A stretch of 16,491 nucleotides of DNA from an uncultured Acidobacteriota bacterium. GTDB taxonomy: Bacteria > Acidobacteriota > Terriglobia > Terriglobales > Acidobacteriaceae. The notes under the pieces were generated by a model, which saw only the letters and a list, made by a program, of their open reading frames with translations, ran no database searches and was not told the DNA's origin. The translations under genes were made by a program, and so were the position numbers. Of this stretch, positions 6,711-14,452 are shown piece by piece (position 1 is the first letter of the stretch; every line of letters starts with the position of its first letter). The stretch lies in contig CAIZGA010000164.1 in NCBI GenBank assembly GCA_903932385.1, forward strand, positions 1-16,491, read 5' to 3'.

Positions 6711-7765
6711 ATCGGTAGGGCCAACATCACGCCGCCATTTTTCTGTAGCGCATTTATTTCACGCGGTATTTGCAGCGGCGACTTCATTCCCAAATCACGA
6801 TCATAAATCTCGCCGTAATTTCCCGTAGTCTGGATAACACGCACCACCCAGTCATCGCGCAAGCCAATCGCAAATCCGATCTCATGCGATCCACCCAGCA
6901 GAAAGCGCAACGCCTCATTCGGTGAAGCGGCCTGCGCATACTTCTGCTGCATTACATCTACGTTGGCTTTTGTTACGCCGTGTTCCTCTGCTGCCATCAG
7001 CGCTTCTATTACCCACTCTGTAATGAATCGCCATTGCGCATCATCATCGCGTACTGCCATCGCCAGCGGGTCCTCAGAAATTTTATCCAGCAACAAACGA
7101 GTCGGCCTTCCATGCTCGGCGAACAACGCGCGCGTCTGCGCCAACCGAGTCTGGTCGCCAGCCAGCGCGCCGCAGTTGCCGGTGGCAAAGGCCGCTTCCA
7201 TCTCGCCTTCTTCCTGATAGGGGAAGGCGACAAAATCCAAATGTGTCGCGTTGAACCACGCACGCACACTTTCTTCAACCGTTGTCTCTGCAAGGAAACA
7301 AATCTTCTTGCCGCTTAACTGCCGCGTATTTTTAACGTCACTTCCAGCGGGCAGCAGGAAGCCAACACCATCCCACAAGACCGGTCGCGTGAATGCAATG
7401 TGCGTACCTGCTTGATGCGTAAAGTCATCGGTCAGCGTGACAATCAAATCAACTTCGCTTCGCGCCAATGCCTGCATACTGGTGTGGTCATCGGGATAGC
7501 GTGTCACGGAAATTTGTTCAGCGTCGTTTAGCACTGCAACAGCAACCGCGCGGCAGAGGTCAATATCAAGCGCTTCGCGGCTGCCGTGATCGTCGGAGGT
7601 GGAATACTCCGCCTCTTCGGTGATAATTCCGCAGCGTAGTAACTTCGCACTGCGTATGCGCTGCATCGTGCTGCTCGGCTGTTGTTGGCATACGCCAGCC
7701 TGCGTAGCTGCAAGCAACAGCGAGAGAAAAACTGCTGCAGCAGATTTTTGCACTACGGTATCCAT
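6704..7765 (-). CDS. AapJ-like amino-acid ABC transporter substrate-binding protein (orphan)
   Basis: A 353-residue periplasmic binding protein of SBP family 3 with a signal peptide (hydrophobic 8-25). It follows the general L-amino-acid-binding protein AapJ/BztA end to end: LRCGI (43-47), DIDLCRAVAVAV (67-78), GKKICFLAETT (152-162), SEDPLAMAVRDDD (230-242), EEHGVTKANVD (260-270), the C-terminal GNYGEIYDR (315-323), INALQKNGG. The four cysteines C45, C71, C156 and C198 sit where AapJ has its cysteines. Two ligand-site features differ: the position of the conserved Arg that grips the alpha-carboxylate reads H117, and the Asp of GRCDA is G199, while D204 is kept. No permease or ATPase gene lies nearby, so it may serve a distant transporter, a sensor, or have become something else. 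It overlaps the upstream phosphoesterase gene by 13 bases and has no clear Shine-Dalgarno, suggesting translational coupling. Confidence 0.85.
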   Translation of the reverse strand: MDTVVQKSAAAVFLSLLLAATQAGVCQQQPSSTMQRIRSAKLLRCGIITEEAEYSTSDDHGSREALDIDLCRAVAVAVLNDAEQISVTRYPDDHTSMQALARSEVDLIVTLTDDFTHQAGTHIAFTRPVLWDGVGFLLPAGSDVKNTRQLSGKKICFLAETTVEESVRAWFNATHLDFVAFPYQEEGEMEAAFATGNCGALAGDQTRLAQTRALFAEHGRPTRLLLDKISEDPLAMAVRDDDAQWRFITEWVIEALMAAEEHGVTKANVDVMQQKYAQAASPNEALRFLLGGSHEIGFAIGLRDDWVVRVIQTTGNYGEIYDRDLGMKSPLQIPREINALQKNGGVMLALPMK

Positions 7766-9747
7766 TTGCCCGATGCAGGAATGCCTGGCGTTGTGTCGGG
7801 GCGTGGATTGAAGTCAGCCGGCACCGGATTCGGCATGCCAAAATCTGTTGGTTTAATCTGCAGCATTTTGCAACCGTTGCCGCTTTCATGTGGGAAGCTT
7901 GTAATCTCTGCTGCTGGAATCTCAGCATACGACGCGCTGAGCGGTGCGCGTTTGCCCTGTAGGCGCAGCGTGTCGAAGGCCGAACTCATGTCGCCGACGT
8001 TCGGTACTTTGTCATCCGCTGGGCCAAGATTTTTTTGTCCGAATTTTTCCTCGCCAATCTTGCGTGCTTTTTCTTCATCCGGTAAATCTGCCAGCGGTAC
8101 CAGGCTGAACAACTCGTCAACAAATTTAATGATGGAGCTGTGTTCAGAAGGGACATGCGAAACCGCATGCGCAACCGAGTATGGCGAAATTACGATGGCA
8201 GGAATTCTCGGGCCCTGCTCAAGCGGCAATCCCTTCGCATCGTAGGAGCGAATGCGCGGTTGCGTGTGGTCGTACAGGCCGTCGGATTCGTCATAGGTAA
8301 TAATGATGGCGCTTTCACTCCAGTAGGGGCTGCTGGCGATGGCATTAATCTCCTGCGCCAGCATCGCCTCGCTGATTTGCGAATCAGAGTAGCCCGGATG
8401 ATCGTCATCACCGCTGAAAACTTTCACCAGCTTTGGATTCGGGTCCTGCGGTTTGAATTCGGCAATGTTGCCGTAGCCTCCGCGAACATAGAAAACGCCG
8501 GACCTCGGCAACCGACGCGCAGCAACGTCGTCAAAAAATTCACTCAACCCGTGCATGTGTGTTGTTTCATTAGGATTGTTGGCAATGTATCCGAAATACT
8601 GTGGAGCATTGTGATGGGCAACGTAGCCGGAGTGCGACGCCGTACTGTTAGCGTCGTTAATTTCGTGGTCATATCCCTGTTGATACCATCCCCAATTCAC
8701 CGCGATGCTGCCATGCCCGGCAATCTTTGCGATGTCTTCCTGCACATCGGGCAAATCAAAAGTTGGATCGAAATCGGCAGCGGTTGTTTTTTGAATGTCA
8801 TTGCCCATAAACGAAAGTGGCAGCGTGGCAAACGTAAGATTTTTTGAAACGCTTCCGCTGCGTCCCACCGGTTGATTGGCTTTGTTCGCCACATCCAGCG
8901 ATGAGCCCCAATACGGTGCCGGGTCTGCCAGCATTGGCACCGTGGCAGCAGTGCCTTTGCCGCCGCTATTCGCCGCATCAGGATGCAGCATCCACTGCGT
9001 CTCGCCGCCCTGGCCGGAAATCATCGCAATGGCATTCGGTGTTGATGGCCCGACAATCGTATCCATGAAATTGTCAAAGAGTGTGAATCGATCAGCATAA
9101 CGCCAGAGAAACGGCGCAGTGTCGCAATCCACGTGGCTCATCACCAGTTCTCCGAATTGTTTGCGTTCGAGCGACGGCGCTTTCGAAGGCCTGCCGTTGA
9201 TGATTGTCACGCCTTCTTCGCTCAACGCGTATTCAGAATTCTGCGCAATGCCGTTGGCATCTAGCGCCAACTTGCGGGCAATCGCTTCATGCGAGTGGTT
9301 CACTGACGCAACATCGGCGGGATAGAGCGGCACCGTGCTTCCGTCGGCCGCAGTAATGTTTGCTGGAATTCTGAATGGCGTGATGGTGCCGATTGTTCCG
9401 TCTGTATTCACCAGCGGCTGCGTGAATCCCGCAACCCCACTCGTGCTGCGTGGGCCGTTAGGGCCGGCATAAAGTCCGTCAGCGCCGGGATAGGTTGAGA
9501 AGTAAAAATCAAAGGAGCGGTTTTCCTGGAACAACACGAAGACGTATTTGATGTGGGAGCGAATCAGGCGCAGCTTTTCTGCCTGCGAAATCGCGGGCTC
9601 GTTCGCGGGCGCAATCACATGGGAGCGAACAATCGCACTCGATGGCGGCGCGATGGTAATTTCGCTGTTTGCTGCAGCGGGTTTTGTCTGTGCGCTGCCA
9701 ATGCAGCTAAGCAATACTGGAACTACCGAGAAAAGCTTGTATCTCAT
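7753..9747 (-). CDS. secreted phosphoesterase, phospholipase C / acid phosphatase AcpA family
   Basis: A 664-residue exported enzyme of the PF04185 phosphoesterase family (bacterial non-specific phospholipases C and AcpA acid phosphatase), which hydrolyses phosphate esters such as phospholipid head groups. The signal peptide covers about 1-19 (ending SCIGSAQ). The family's opening motif VLFQENRSFDFYF is at 71-83 with E75 and N76 as metal ligands. GPSTPNAIAMISGQ (233-246) contains the nucleophile region (S235/T236). GDDDHPGYSD (446-455), IIITYDESDGLYDH (481-494) and PSEHSSIIKFVDELF (533-547) supply the remaining metal ligands. There is no twin-arginine pair, unlike many PLCs of this family, so Sec export is likely. 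The start lacks an obvious ribosome site. It is the first gene of a two-gene minus-strand unit with the binding protein. Phosphorus scavenging is a plausible role (inference); choline versus non-choline preference is not resolvable here. Confidence 0.9.
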   Translation of the reverse strand: MRYKLFSVVPVLLSCIGSAQTKPAAANSEITIAPPSSAIVRSHVIAPANEPAISQAEKLRLIRSHIKYVFVLFQENRSFDFYFSTYPGADGLYAGPNGPRSTSGVAGFTQPLVNTDGTIGTITPFRIPANITAADGSTVPLYPADVASVNHSHEAIARKLALDANGIAQNSEYALSEEGVTIINGRPSKAPSLERKQFGELVMSHVDCDTAPFLWRYADRFTLFDNFMDTIVGPSTPNAIAMISGQGGETQWMLHPDAANSGGKGTAATVPMLADPAPYWGSSLDVANKANQPVGRSGSVSKNLTFATLPLSFMGNDIQKTTAADFDPTFDLPDVQEDIAKIAGHGSIAVNWGWYQQGYDHEINDANSTASHSGYVAHHNAPQYFGYIANNPNETTHMHGLSEFFDDVAARRLPRSGVFYVRGGYGNIAEFKPQDPNPKLVKVFSGDDDHPGYSDSQISEAMLAQEINAIASSPYWSESAIIITYDESDGLYDHTQPRIRSYDAKGLPLEQGPRIPAIVISPYSVAHAVSHVPSEHSSIIKFVDELFSLVPLADLPDEEKARKIGEEKFGQKNLGPADDKVPNVGDMSSAFDTLRLQGKRAPLSASYAEIPAAEITSFPHESGNGCKMLQIKPTDFGMPNPVPADFNPRPDTTPGIPASGKWIP

Positions 9748-9786
9748 AGAAGTTAAAGTATTTCATTTTGCACAGCAGACGCAATC

Positions 9787-9816
9787 ATGGCATCGCCGCA
9801 TCATGCCCTGTACAAT
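9787..9816 (+). promoter_or_regulatory. candidate sigma-70 promoter for the UPF0182 transcript
   Basis: ATGGCA (9787-9792, 4 of 6 matches to TTGACA) and TACAAT (9811-9816, 5 of 6 matches to TATAAT) are separated by 18 bases, placing a transcript start about 40 bases before ATG 9866. It lies in the 118-base divergent gap between the phosphoesterase and UPF0182 genes. No equally good promoter was seen for the minus strand. Confidence 0.4.
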
Positions 9817-9853
9817 TCGAGCAACTTCTCTCCTTATGTAGAAGCAGATGTTT

Positions 9854-9860
9854 AGAGGTG
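9854..9860 (+). promoter_or_regulatory. ribosome binding site favouring ATG 9866 for the UPF0182 gene
   Basis: AGAGGTG is 5 bases before ATG 9866. The earlier in-frame ATG at 9848 has no purine-rich site at the right distance, so the shorter protein is preferred. Confidence 0.6.
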
Positions 9861-9865
9861 TCCTC

Positions 9866-12742
9866 ATGTTCGAACCCCCGCAAAATACGCCCCACAGGAA
9901 TTCCTCGTTCAAAACCCCCGGCTCCATTGAGCCTGTTGGTGAATGGCCGGACAACACCATTACGCCGCCAACGCGCAGCGGCATCAAGAAATTCCTGTTG
10001 GTTGGTGCAGCTCTCTTTGTTCTTCTGCTTGTGGCGCGCGCGGCTCTCTCGTATTGGGTAGAGTTGCTTTGGTTCAACTCGCTCGGCTATACCGGAATTT
10101 TCTGGAAGCAGCAGTCCATCCGTTGGACAGTCTTCGGCGCCTTCGCTGCGGCAACCTTCGTCATTCTCTATGGTGCATTTCTACTTCTTCGTCGCGCGCA
10201 TAAAGACGATCTCCCAAATGAGCACTCCATCTTCATCGCCGGGCAGCAGGTCAATCTTTCCGTGCGCCCCGTGCTGGATATTGCCGGTCTCATCGGCCCG
10301 TTGCTGATTGCGTTGATGACGGGTTCTGCATTGAGCGCGCAGTGGAACATCATCGCGCTCTACCTGCATGCCCCTGCAGATATCGCCGGCACGGCCGACC
10401 CCATCTTCGGTAAGCCGCTCGGCTTTTATCTGTTTACCCTGCCGGCTTGGCAGTTGTTGCTCGGTTGGCTGCTCACCGTGGCCGTGATGATTGGCGTGTT
10501 GGCACTGGTGTTTCTCTTCATCACCGGCAGCACCCGCGTGCTTGGCGAACGACCGGCAAACTCCGCGCCGCTCTCCTGGCGTGGACTCGCCATTGCGGCT
10601 TCTCTGCTGCTGTTTGTGTTGGCGATGAATGTCTACCTCAGCCGTTATCAGAAATTGCTTGACGGTCATACAGTCTTTCAGGGAGTGACGTACACCGATG
10701 CCCACGTCACCATCCCCGGCCTGCTACTCGTCTCAGTCATGCTCGCGCTCGGCGGATTAATTGCCGCTGTCAGCGCTTTCCGCACGCCGCGTGGTAAATG
10801 GTTGATTGCTGCAGCACTGCCGGCGGTTGTTAGTTATTTCCTACTCGGCCTTGTCGGCTGGTATGTCACCAGCTTTCTGGTCAAGCCGAATGAGCTTGTT
10901 CGTGAAGGCCCGTACATCGAACACAATATTGAGATGACTCGGACGGCCTATGGCCTCGACAAATTTCAGCAGCGTGAGTTTCCCGCAGAGACCACCGTGG
11001 CCGCCGCCGAACCGGTAGAGAATAAAGCCACGCTCGACAACATTCGCCTGTGGGACTGGCATGCTCTGCAGGACACCCTGCGCCAGATGCAGGAAATCCG
11101 CACCTATTATGACTTTCCCGATATCGACATTGACCGCTACGTGATTGACGGCAACCTGCGCGAAGTGATGCTGGCCGCACGCGAGTTGAACGTGGACCGC
11201 CTGCCGGAGAGCAGCAGGAACTGGATCAACGAGAAATTAATCTACACACACGGCTACGGCATCACCATGAACTCGGTCAACGGATTCACCTCCGAAGGCC
11301 TGCCCACCATGTTGCTGAGTAATATGCCGGTGCAGAGTTCCGTGCATGGACTCAATGTCACTCGTCCGGAAATTTATTTCGGCGAGATGACTGACAACGA
11401 CGTCTACGTAAAAACGCGTCAGCAGGAATTTGACTATCCCCAGGGCGCGACCAACAGCCTCACTTCGTACGAAGGTACCGGCGGCATCACACTTGGCGGA
11501 TTTCTTCGTCGCTGCCTGATTGCGTTCGTACGCAACGATCTCGGCAAGGTTCCTTTCAGTGACGACATCAACTCGCAAAGCCGTCTGCTGATGCGTCGCA
11601 ACGTTCGCGATCGCGTCGCCGCACTCGCACCTTTCCTCACCTTCGATCAGGATCCGTACATCGTTCTCGGTGAAGACGGTCGCCTCTCATGGGTGATGGA
11701 TGCCTTCACCACATCCGACAGCTATCCATATTCCAGCCATTACACGCTCGGCAGCCAGAGCATCAACTACATGCGCAACAGCGTGAAGGCGGTAGTGGAT
11801 GCGTACGATGGCACCACCACCTTCTACGTCTTCGACAATCAGGACCCGATTCTTGCCGCATATCGCCGCATCTTTCCTGACTTGTTCAAGGACGCTTCCA
11901 CTATGCCCGCTGGTCTGCACAAACACGTGCGCTATCCGGAGATGCTGCTCAAACTGCAGGCGGAAGTTTATGGCTTGTATCACATGACCAATCCCGCGGT
12001 CTTTTTCAATCGCGAAGATTTGTGGACTGTGGCCACCGAGACCGGCACTGACAGCAATGGCGAACAATCTGCCATGCCCATGCAGCCGAACTTTGTGCTG
12101 ATGAAGTTGCCCGATGAGAAAGATGTGGAGTTCGTCGAGATTCTGCCATTCACGCCCGCCAACCGCAACAACCTCATCGGCTGGATTGCCGGGCGCAGTG
12201 ATGGCGCCAACTACGGCACATCGGTGGTCTATGATTTTCCCAAGACGCGACTGGTGGATGGCCCGCAACAGATTGAAGCGCGCATCGACCAGAACGCCGA
12301 ACTTTCCGGCCAGTTGACGCTGTGGAACCAGCAAGGTTCTCACGTTCGCCGCGGCAGTTTGTTGGTCATTCCATCCGGCCGCGCGTTGCTTTATGCCGAA
12401 CCGATTTATCTGCAGGCGCAGCAAAGCCCCATGCCGGAACTGCGGTTGGTCGTTCTCGCGTTGCAGGACCGTCTCGCCTACGGGCCGACGTTTGAGCAGG
12501 CACTCGGTTCGCTCTTCGGCGGCAGCGTTTCAACGCTCGCCTCCACGCAACCGTCGGCAGCCGCTGCACCGGAAACTCCCGGAGCACCAGCGCCTGAAAA
12601 AGACACCAACGGTTTGATTTCCCAGGCTGGCAAGGATTTCGACGACTACCAGCGCTTGACGGCCGCCGGTAAGCTGAGCGAGGCTGGGCAGAAGCTGGAA
12701 GAATTAAAACGTGTGCTGGACCAATTGAATTCGCACCGCTAA
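9866..12742 (+). CDS. UPF0182-family 7-TM integral membrane protein
   Basis: A 958-residue protein of the UPF0182 (PF03699/COG1615) family, whose function is not established; members are about 900-1000 residues. Seven hydrophobic spans occur at about residues 41-61, 88-109, 139-159, 196-220, 238-258, 282-304 and 312-336, all in the N-terminal third. The segment SYWVELLWFNSLGYTGIFW just after the first span is characteristic. The remaining roughly 620 residues are soluble and presumably extracytoplasmic, with LWDWHALQDTLRQMQEIRTYYDF and YGITMNSVNGFTSEGLP among the recognisable family blocks. A Pro/Ala-rich linker (about 895-915) leads to a short helical, charged tail. An in-frame ATG at 9848 would add six residues. 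The sulfatase gene follows after 30 bases, so the two could be cotranscribed, but no functional link is known. Confidence 0.92.
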   Translation: MFEPPQNTPHRNSSFKTPGSIEPVGEWPDNTITPPTRSGIKKFLLVGAALFVLLLVARAALSYWVELLWFNSLGYTGIFWKQQSIRWTVFGAFAAATFVILYGAFLLLRRAHKDDLPNEHSIFIAGQQVNLSVRPVLDIAGLIGPLLIALMTGSALSAQWNIIALYLHAPADIAGTADPIFGKPLGFYLFTLPAWQLLLGWLLTVAVMIGVLALVFLFITGSTRVLGERPANSAPLSWRGLAIAASLLLFVLAMNVYLSRYQKLLDGHTVFQGVTYTDAHVTIPGLLLVSVMLALGGLIAAVSAFRTPRGKWLIAAALPAVVSYFLLGLVGWYVTSFLVKPNELVREGPYIEHNIEMTRTAYGLDKFQQREFPAETTVAAAEPVENKATLDNIRLWDWHALQDTLRQMQEIRTYYDFPDIDIDRYVIDGNLREVMLAARELNVDRLPESSRNWINEKLIYTHGYGITMNSVNGFTSEGLPTMLLSNMPVQSSVHGLNVTRPEIYFGEMTDNDVYVKTRQQEFDYPQGATNSLTSYEGTGGITLGGFLRRCLIAFVRNDLGKVPFSDDINSQSRLLMRRNVRDRVAALAPFLTFDQDPYIVLGEDGRLSWVMDAFTTSDSYPYSSHYTLGSQSINYMRNSVKAVVDAYDGTTTFYVFDNQDPILAAYRRIFPDLFKDASTMPAGLHKHVRYPEMLLKLQAEVYGLYHMTNPAVFFNREDLWTVATETGTDSNGEQSAMPMQPNFVLMKLPDEKDVEFVEILPFTPANRNNLIGWIAGRSDGANYGTSVVYDFPKTRLVDGPQQIEARIDQNAELSGQLTLWNQQGSHVRRGSLLVIPSGRALLYAEPIYLQAQQSPMPELRLVVLALQDRLAYGPTFEQALGSLFGGSVSTLASTQPSAAAAPETPGAPAPEKDTNGLISQAGKDFDDYQRLTAAGKLSEAGQKLEELKRVLDQLNSHR

Positions 12743-12772
12743 ATTTCGCACAGTCTAACAAGGAACCGAACT

Positions 12773-14341
12773 ATGGACCGTCGCAGTTTTATCGCACTCG
12801 GTGGCACGGCACTGTTGCAGAGCGGTATCAAGCTGGAAGCGCAACAGGCTGCCAAACCGGCTTTGCCGCCGCGTAAGCATCAGGGCAAGCCAAACATCCT
12901 GATGATTATGGCCGACCAACTGCGCTTCGATTGCGTCGGCGCATACGGCAACAAAGTGGTGCACACACCGCATCTCGACCGCATCGCGCGCGAGGGCATT
13001 CGTTTTCAAAATGCATACAGCTGCACGCCTAGCTGCACGCCGGCGCGCAGTGCGTTGCTCACCGGACTCGGTCCCTGGCGCAATGGCATGCTCGGCTACT
13101 CAGACATGTCGAAGAAGTCGTACCCGTTTGAGAAGGCCTCTGCGCTGGCCGCCGCCGGATACCACACCACCACCATCGGCAGGAACCACTACAACCCCAT
13201 CAACAACTCGCACGGCTATGAACACATCATCAGTGATGAACACAGCCCGATGTGGTTCGGCGCAGACAACAAGCCGCAACCGCTGCAGGAACGTTGCGAT
13301 TATGAATCATGGTTCTGGGCGCAGATGCCGGACAAGGACCCATACGCAACCGGCCTCGGCTGGAATGACCGCACCAGCAAACCCTATTTGTATCCGGAAG
13401 AACTGCACCCCACCCACTGGATGGGCACCACTGCCGTTCGTTTTCTCGAACAGTATGATCGCACCGAACCATTTTTCCTGAAGGTGTCGTTCATACGACC
13501 GCACTGCCCGTATGATCCTCCCGAGCGGATTTTCAAAATGTACGAAGATAAACCTCTACCGGAAGCGCAAGTGGGCGACTGGGCTGTGCGCTATGAACCG
13601 CGCAGCGACAAAAGCGATGCGCTCTGGCACGGCAAACTCAGCAAAGAAGAAATTCGCAATTCGCGCCAGGGTTACTACGCCTCCATCACGCATGTGGATG
13701 AGCAGGTGGGCCGCATGGTGGCGGCGCTCGAAGCCCGCGGCATGTTGGAGAACACCTTCATCGTTTTCTTTTCCGACCACGGCGACATGCTCGGCGACCA
13801 GAACTTGTGGCGTAAGAGCTACGCCTATGAATCCTCCGCGCACATTCCCATGCTCGTTCGTCCCGCTGCCGGCATGCAGACCGGCCACGCTGGACGCACG
13901 ATTACCAACCCGGTAGAAATCCGCGACCTGCTGCCGACATTTCTCGATGTGGCTGAAGCTCCCATCCCCGCGCACATAGAAGGCAAGAGCATGCTGCAGC
14001 TGGCGCGCGGCAAATCCGACGACTGGCGCGAATACATCGATCTCGAACACAACGTCTGCTACGGCGTCACCAATCATTGGAACGGCCTCACCGACGGCAA
14101 ATGGAAATACATCTTCCACGCCTATGATGGCGAGGAGCAACTCTTCCATCTGCAGGCCGACCCGCATGAGTTGCACAACCTTGCAGCCTCACCAGAACAC
14201 GCCAAGACGCTGGAGTTGTGGCGCGCGCGTCTGGTTGCGCATCTTGCCGAACGCGGCGAAAACTGGGTGAAGGACGGCAAGCTGCAGGTACGAAAACAGG
14301 GAACCATGTTCTCGCCGAATTTTCCTGACCAGCACGCCTGA
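12773..14341 (+). CDS. Tat-exported sulfatase (formylglycine type), second copy, divergent subtype
   Basis: A 522-residue sulfatase. AAGGAA (12760-12765) lies 7 bases before the ATG. A short twin-arginine signal, MDRRSFIALGG, begins the protein, so export is probably by Tat. The signature SCTPARSALLTG (87-98) gives C88 as the formylglycine precursor with R92. D48 in MADQLRFD, H244 in RPHCPYDPP, D335/H336 in FFSDHGDMLGDQ and K348 in WRKSYAYE fill the usual metal and sulfate positions. The block normally read as GKWH appears as GRNHY (136-140), so the catalytic Lys position is R137, while H139 is kept. The FIRPHxPYDPP and SDHGDMLGDQNLWRK blocks resemble choline-sulfatase or iduronate-sulfatase-like groups more than the first sulfatase at 5239. 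It is followed by a sugar transporter, which fits desulfation of a carbohydrate (inference). Confidence 0.92.
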   Translation: MDRRSFIALGGTALLQSGIKLEAQQAAKPALPPRKHQGKPNILMIMADQLRFDCVGAYGNKVVHTPHLDRIAREGIRFQNAYSCTPSCTPARSALLTGLGPWRNGMLGYSDMSKKSYPFEKASALAAAGYHTTTIGRNHYNPINNSHGYEHIISDEHSPMWFGADNKPQPLQERCDYESWFWAQMPDKDPYATGLGWNDRTSKPYLYPEELHPTHWMGTTAVRFLEQYDRTEPFFLKVSFIRPHCPYDPPERIFKMYEDKPLPEAQVGDWAVRYEPRSDKSDALWHGKLSKEEIRNSRQGYYASITHVDEQVGRMVAALEARGMLENTFIVFFSDHGDMLGDQNLWRKSYAYESSAHIPMLVRPAAGMQTGHAGRTITNPVEIRDLLPTFLDVAEAPIPAHIEGKSMLQLARGKSDDWREYIDLEHNVCYGVTNHWNGLTDGKWKYIFHAYDGEEQLFHLQADPHELHNLAASPEHAKTLELWRARLVAHLAERGENWVKDGKLQVRKQGTMFSPNFPDQHA

Positions 14342-14452
14342 CGCACGGCTCTCTGGAACTTCAACCCGCGCGCGGTGTACATTGGCGAGGGTGGCAATCG
14401 TATTGCACGCGTTGCTGCCAACGCCTCAGCAAGCGTATCGGGGAGAATCCAT
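14342..14452 (+). promoter_or_regulatory. leader region of the sugar transporter gene with small inverted repeats
   Basis: This 111-base gap holds no gene but has a CCGCGCGCGG palindrome (14366-14375), GCAAT-CGT-ATTGC (14394-14406), and TTGCTG with CAGCAA at 14412-14417 and 14427-14432 (9-base loop). They could be operator half-sites or small mRNA hairpins upstream of the transporter. No convincing promoter pair was found, and arms of 5-6 bases can arise by chance. Confidence 0.3.
14440..14445 (+). promoter_or_regulatory. ribosome binding site indicating a TTG start for the MFS transporter
   Basis: GGGGAG is 7 bases upstream of TTG 14453. The alternative GTG at 14375 would add 26 mostly polar residues before the conserved N-terminal MFS helix and has no matching site. 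Confidence 0.65.

Noticed and set aside
8140..8847. 235-codon + strand frame inside the phosphoesterase gene
   Set aside because: Shadow of a strongly supported - strand gene, with no motif of its own.
11687..12424. 245-codon open frame antisense to the UPF0182 gene
   Set aside because: No recognisable domain; explained by codon bias in the sense gene.
13556..14176. 206-codon open frame antisense to the second sulfatase
   Set aside because: The sense frame has full sulfatase motifs over this stretch; the antisense product shows none.
14375..14452. GTG start giving a 466-residue transporter
   Set aside because: It adds a polar tail uncharacteristic of sugar porters and lacks a ribosome site; TTG 14453 has GGGGAG at good spacing.
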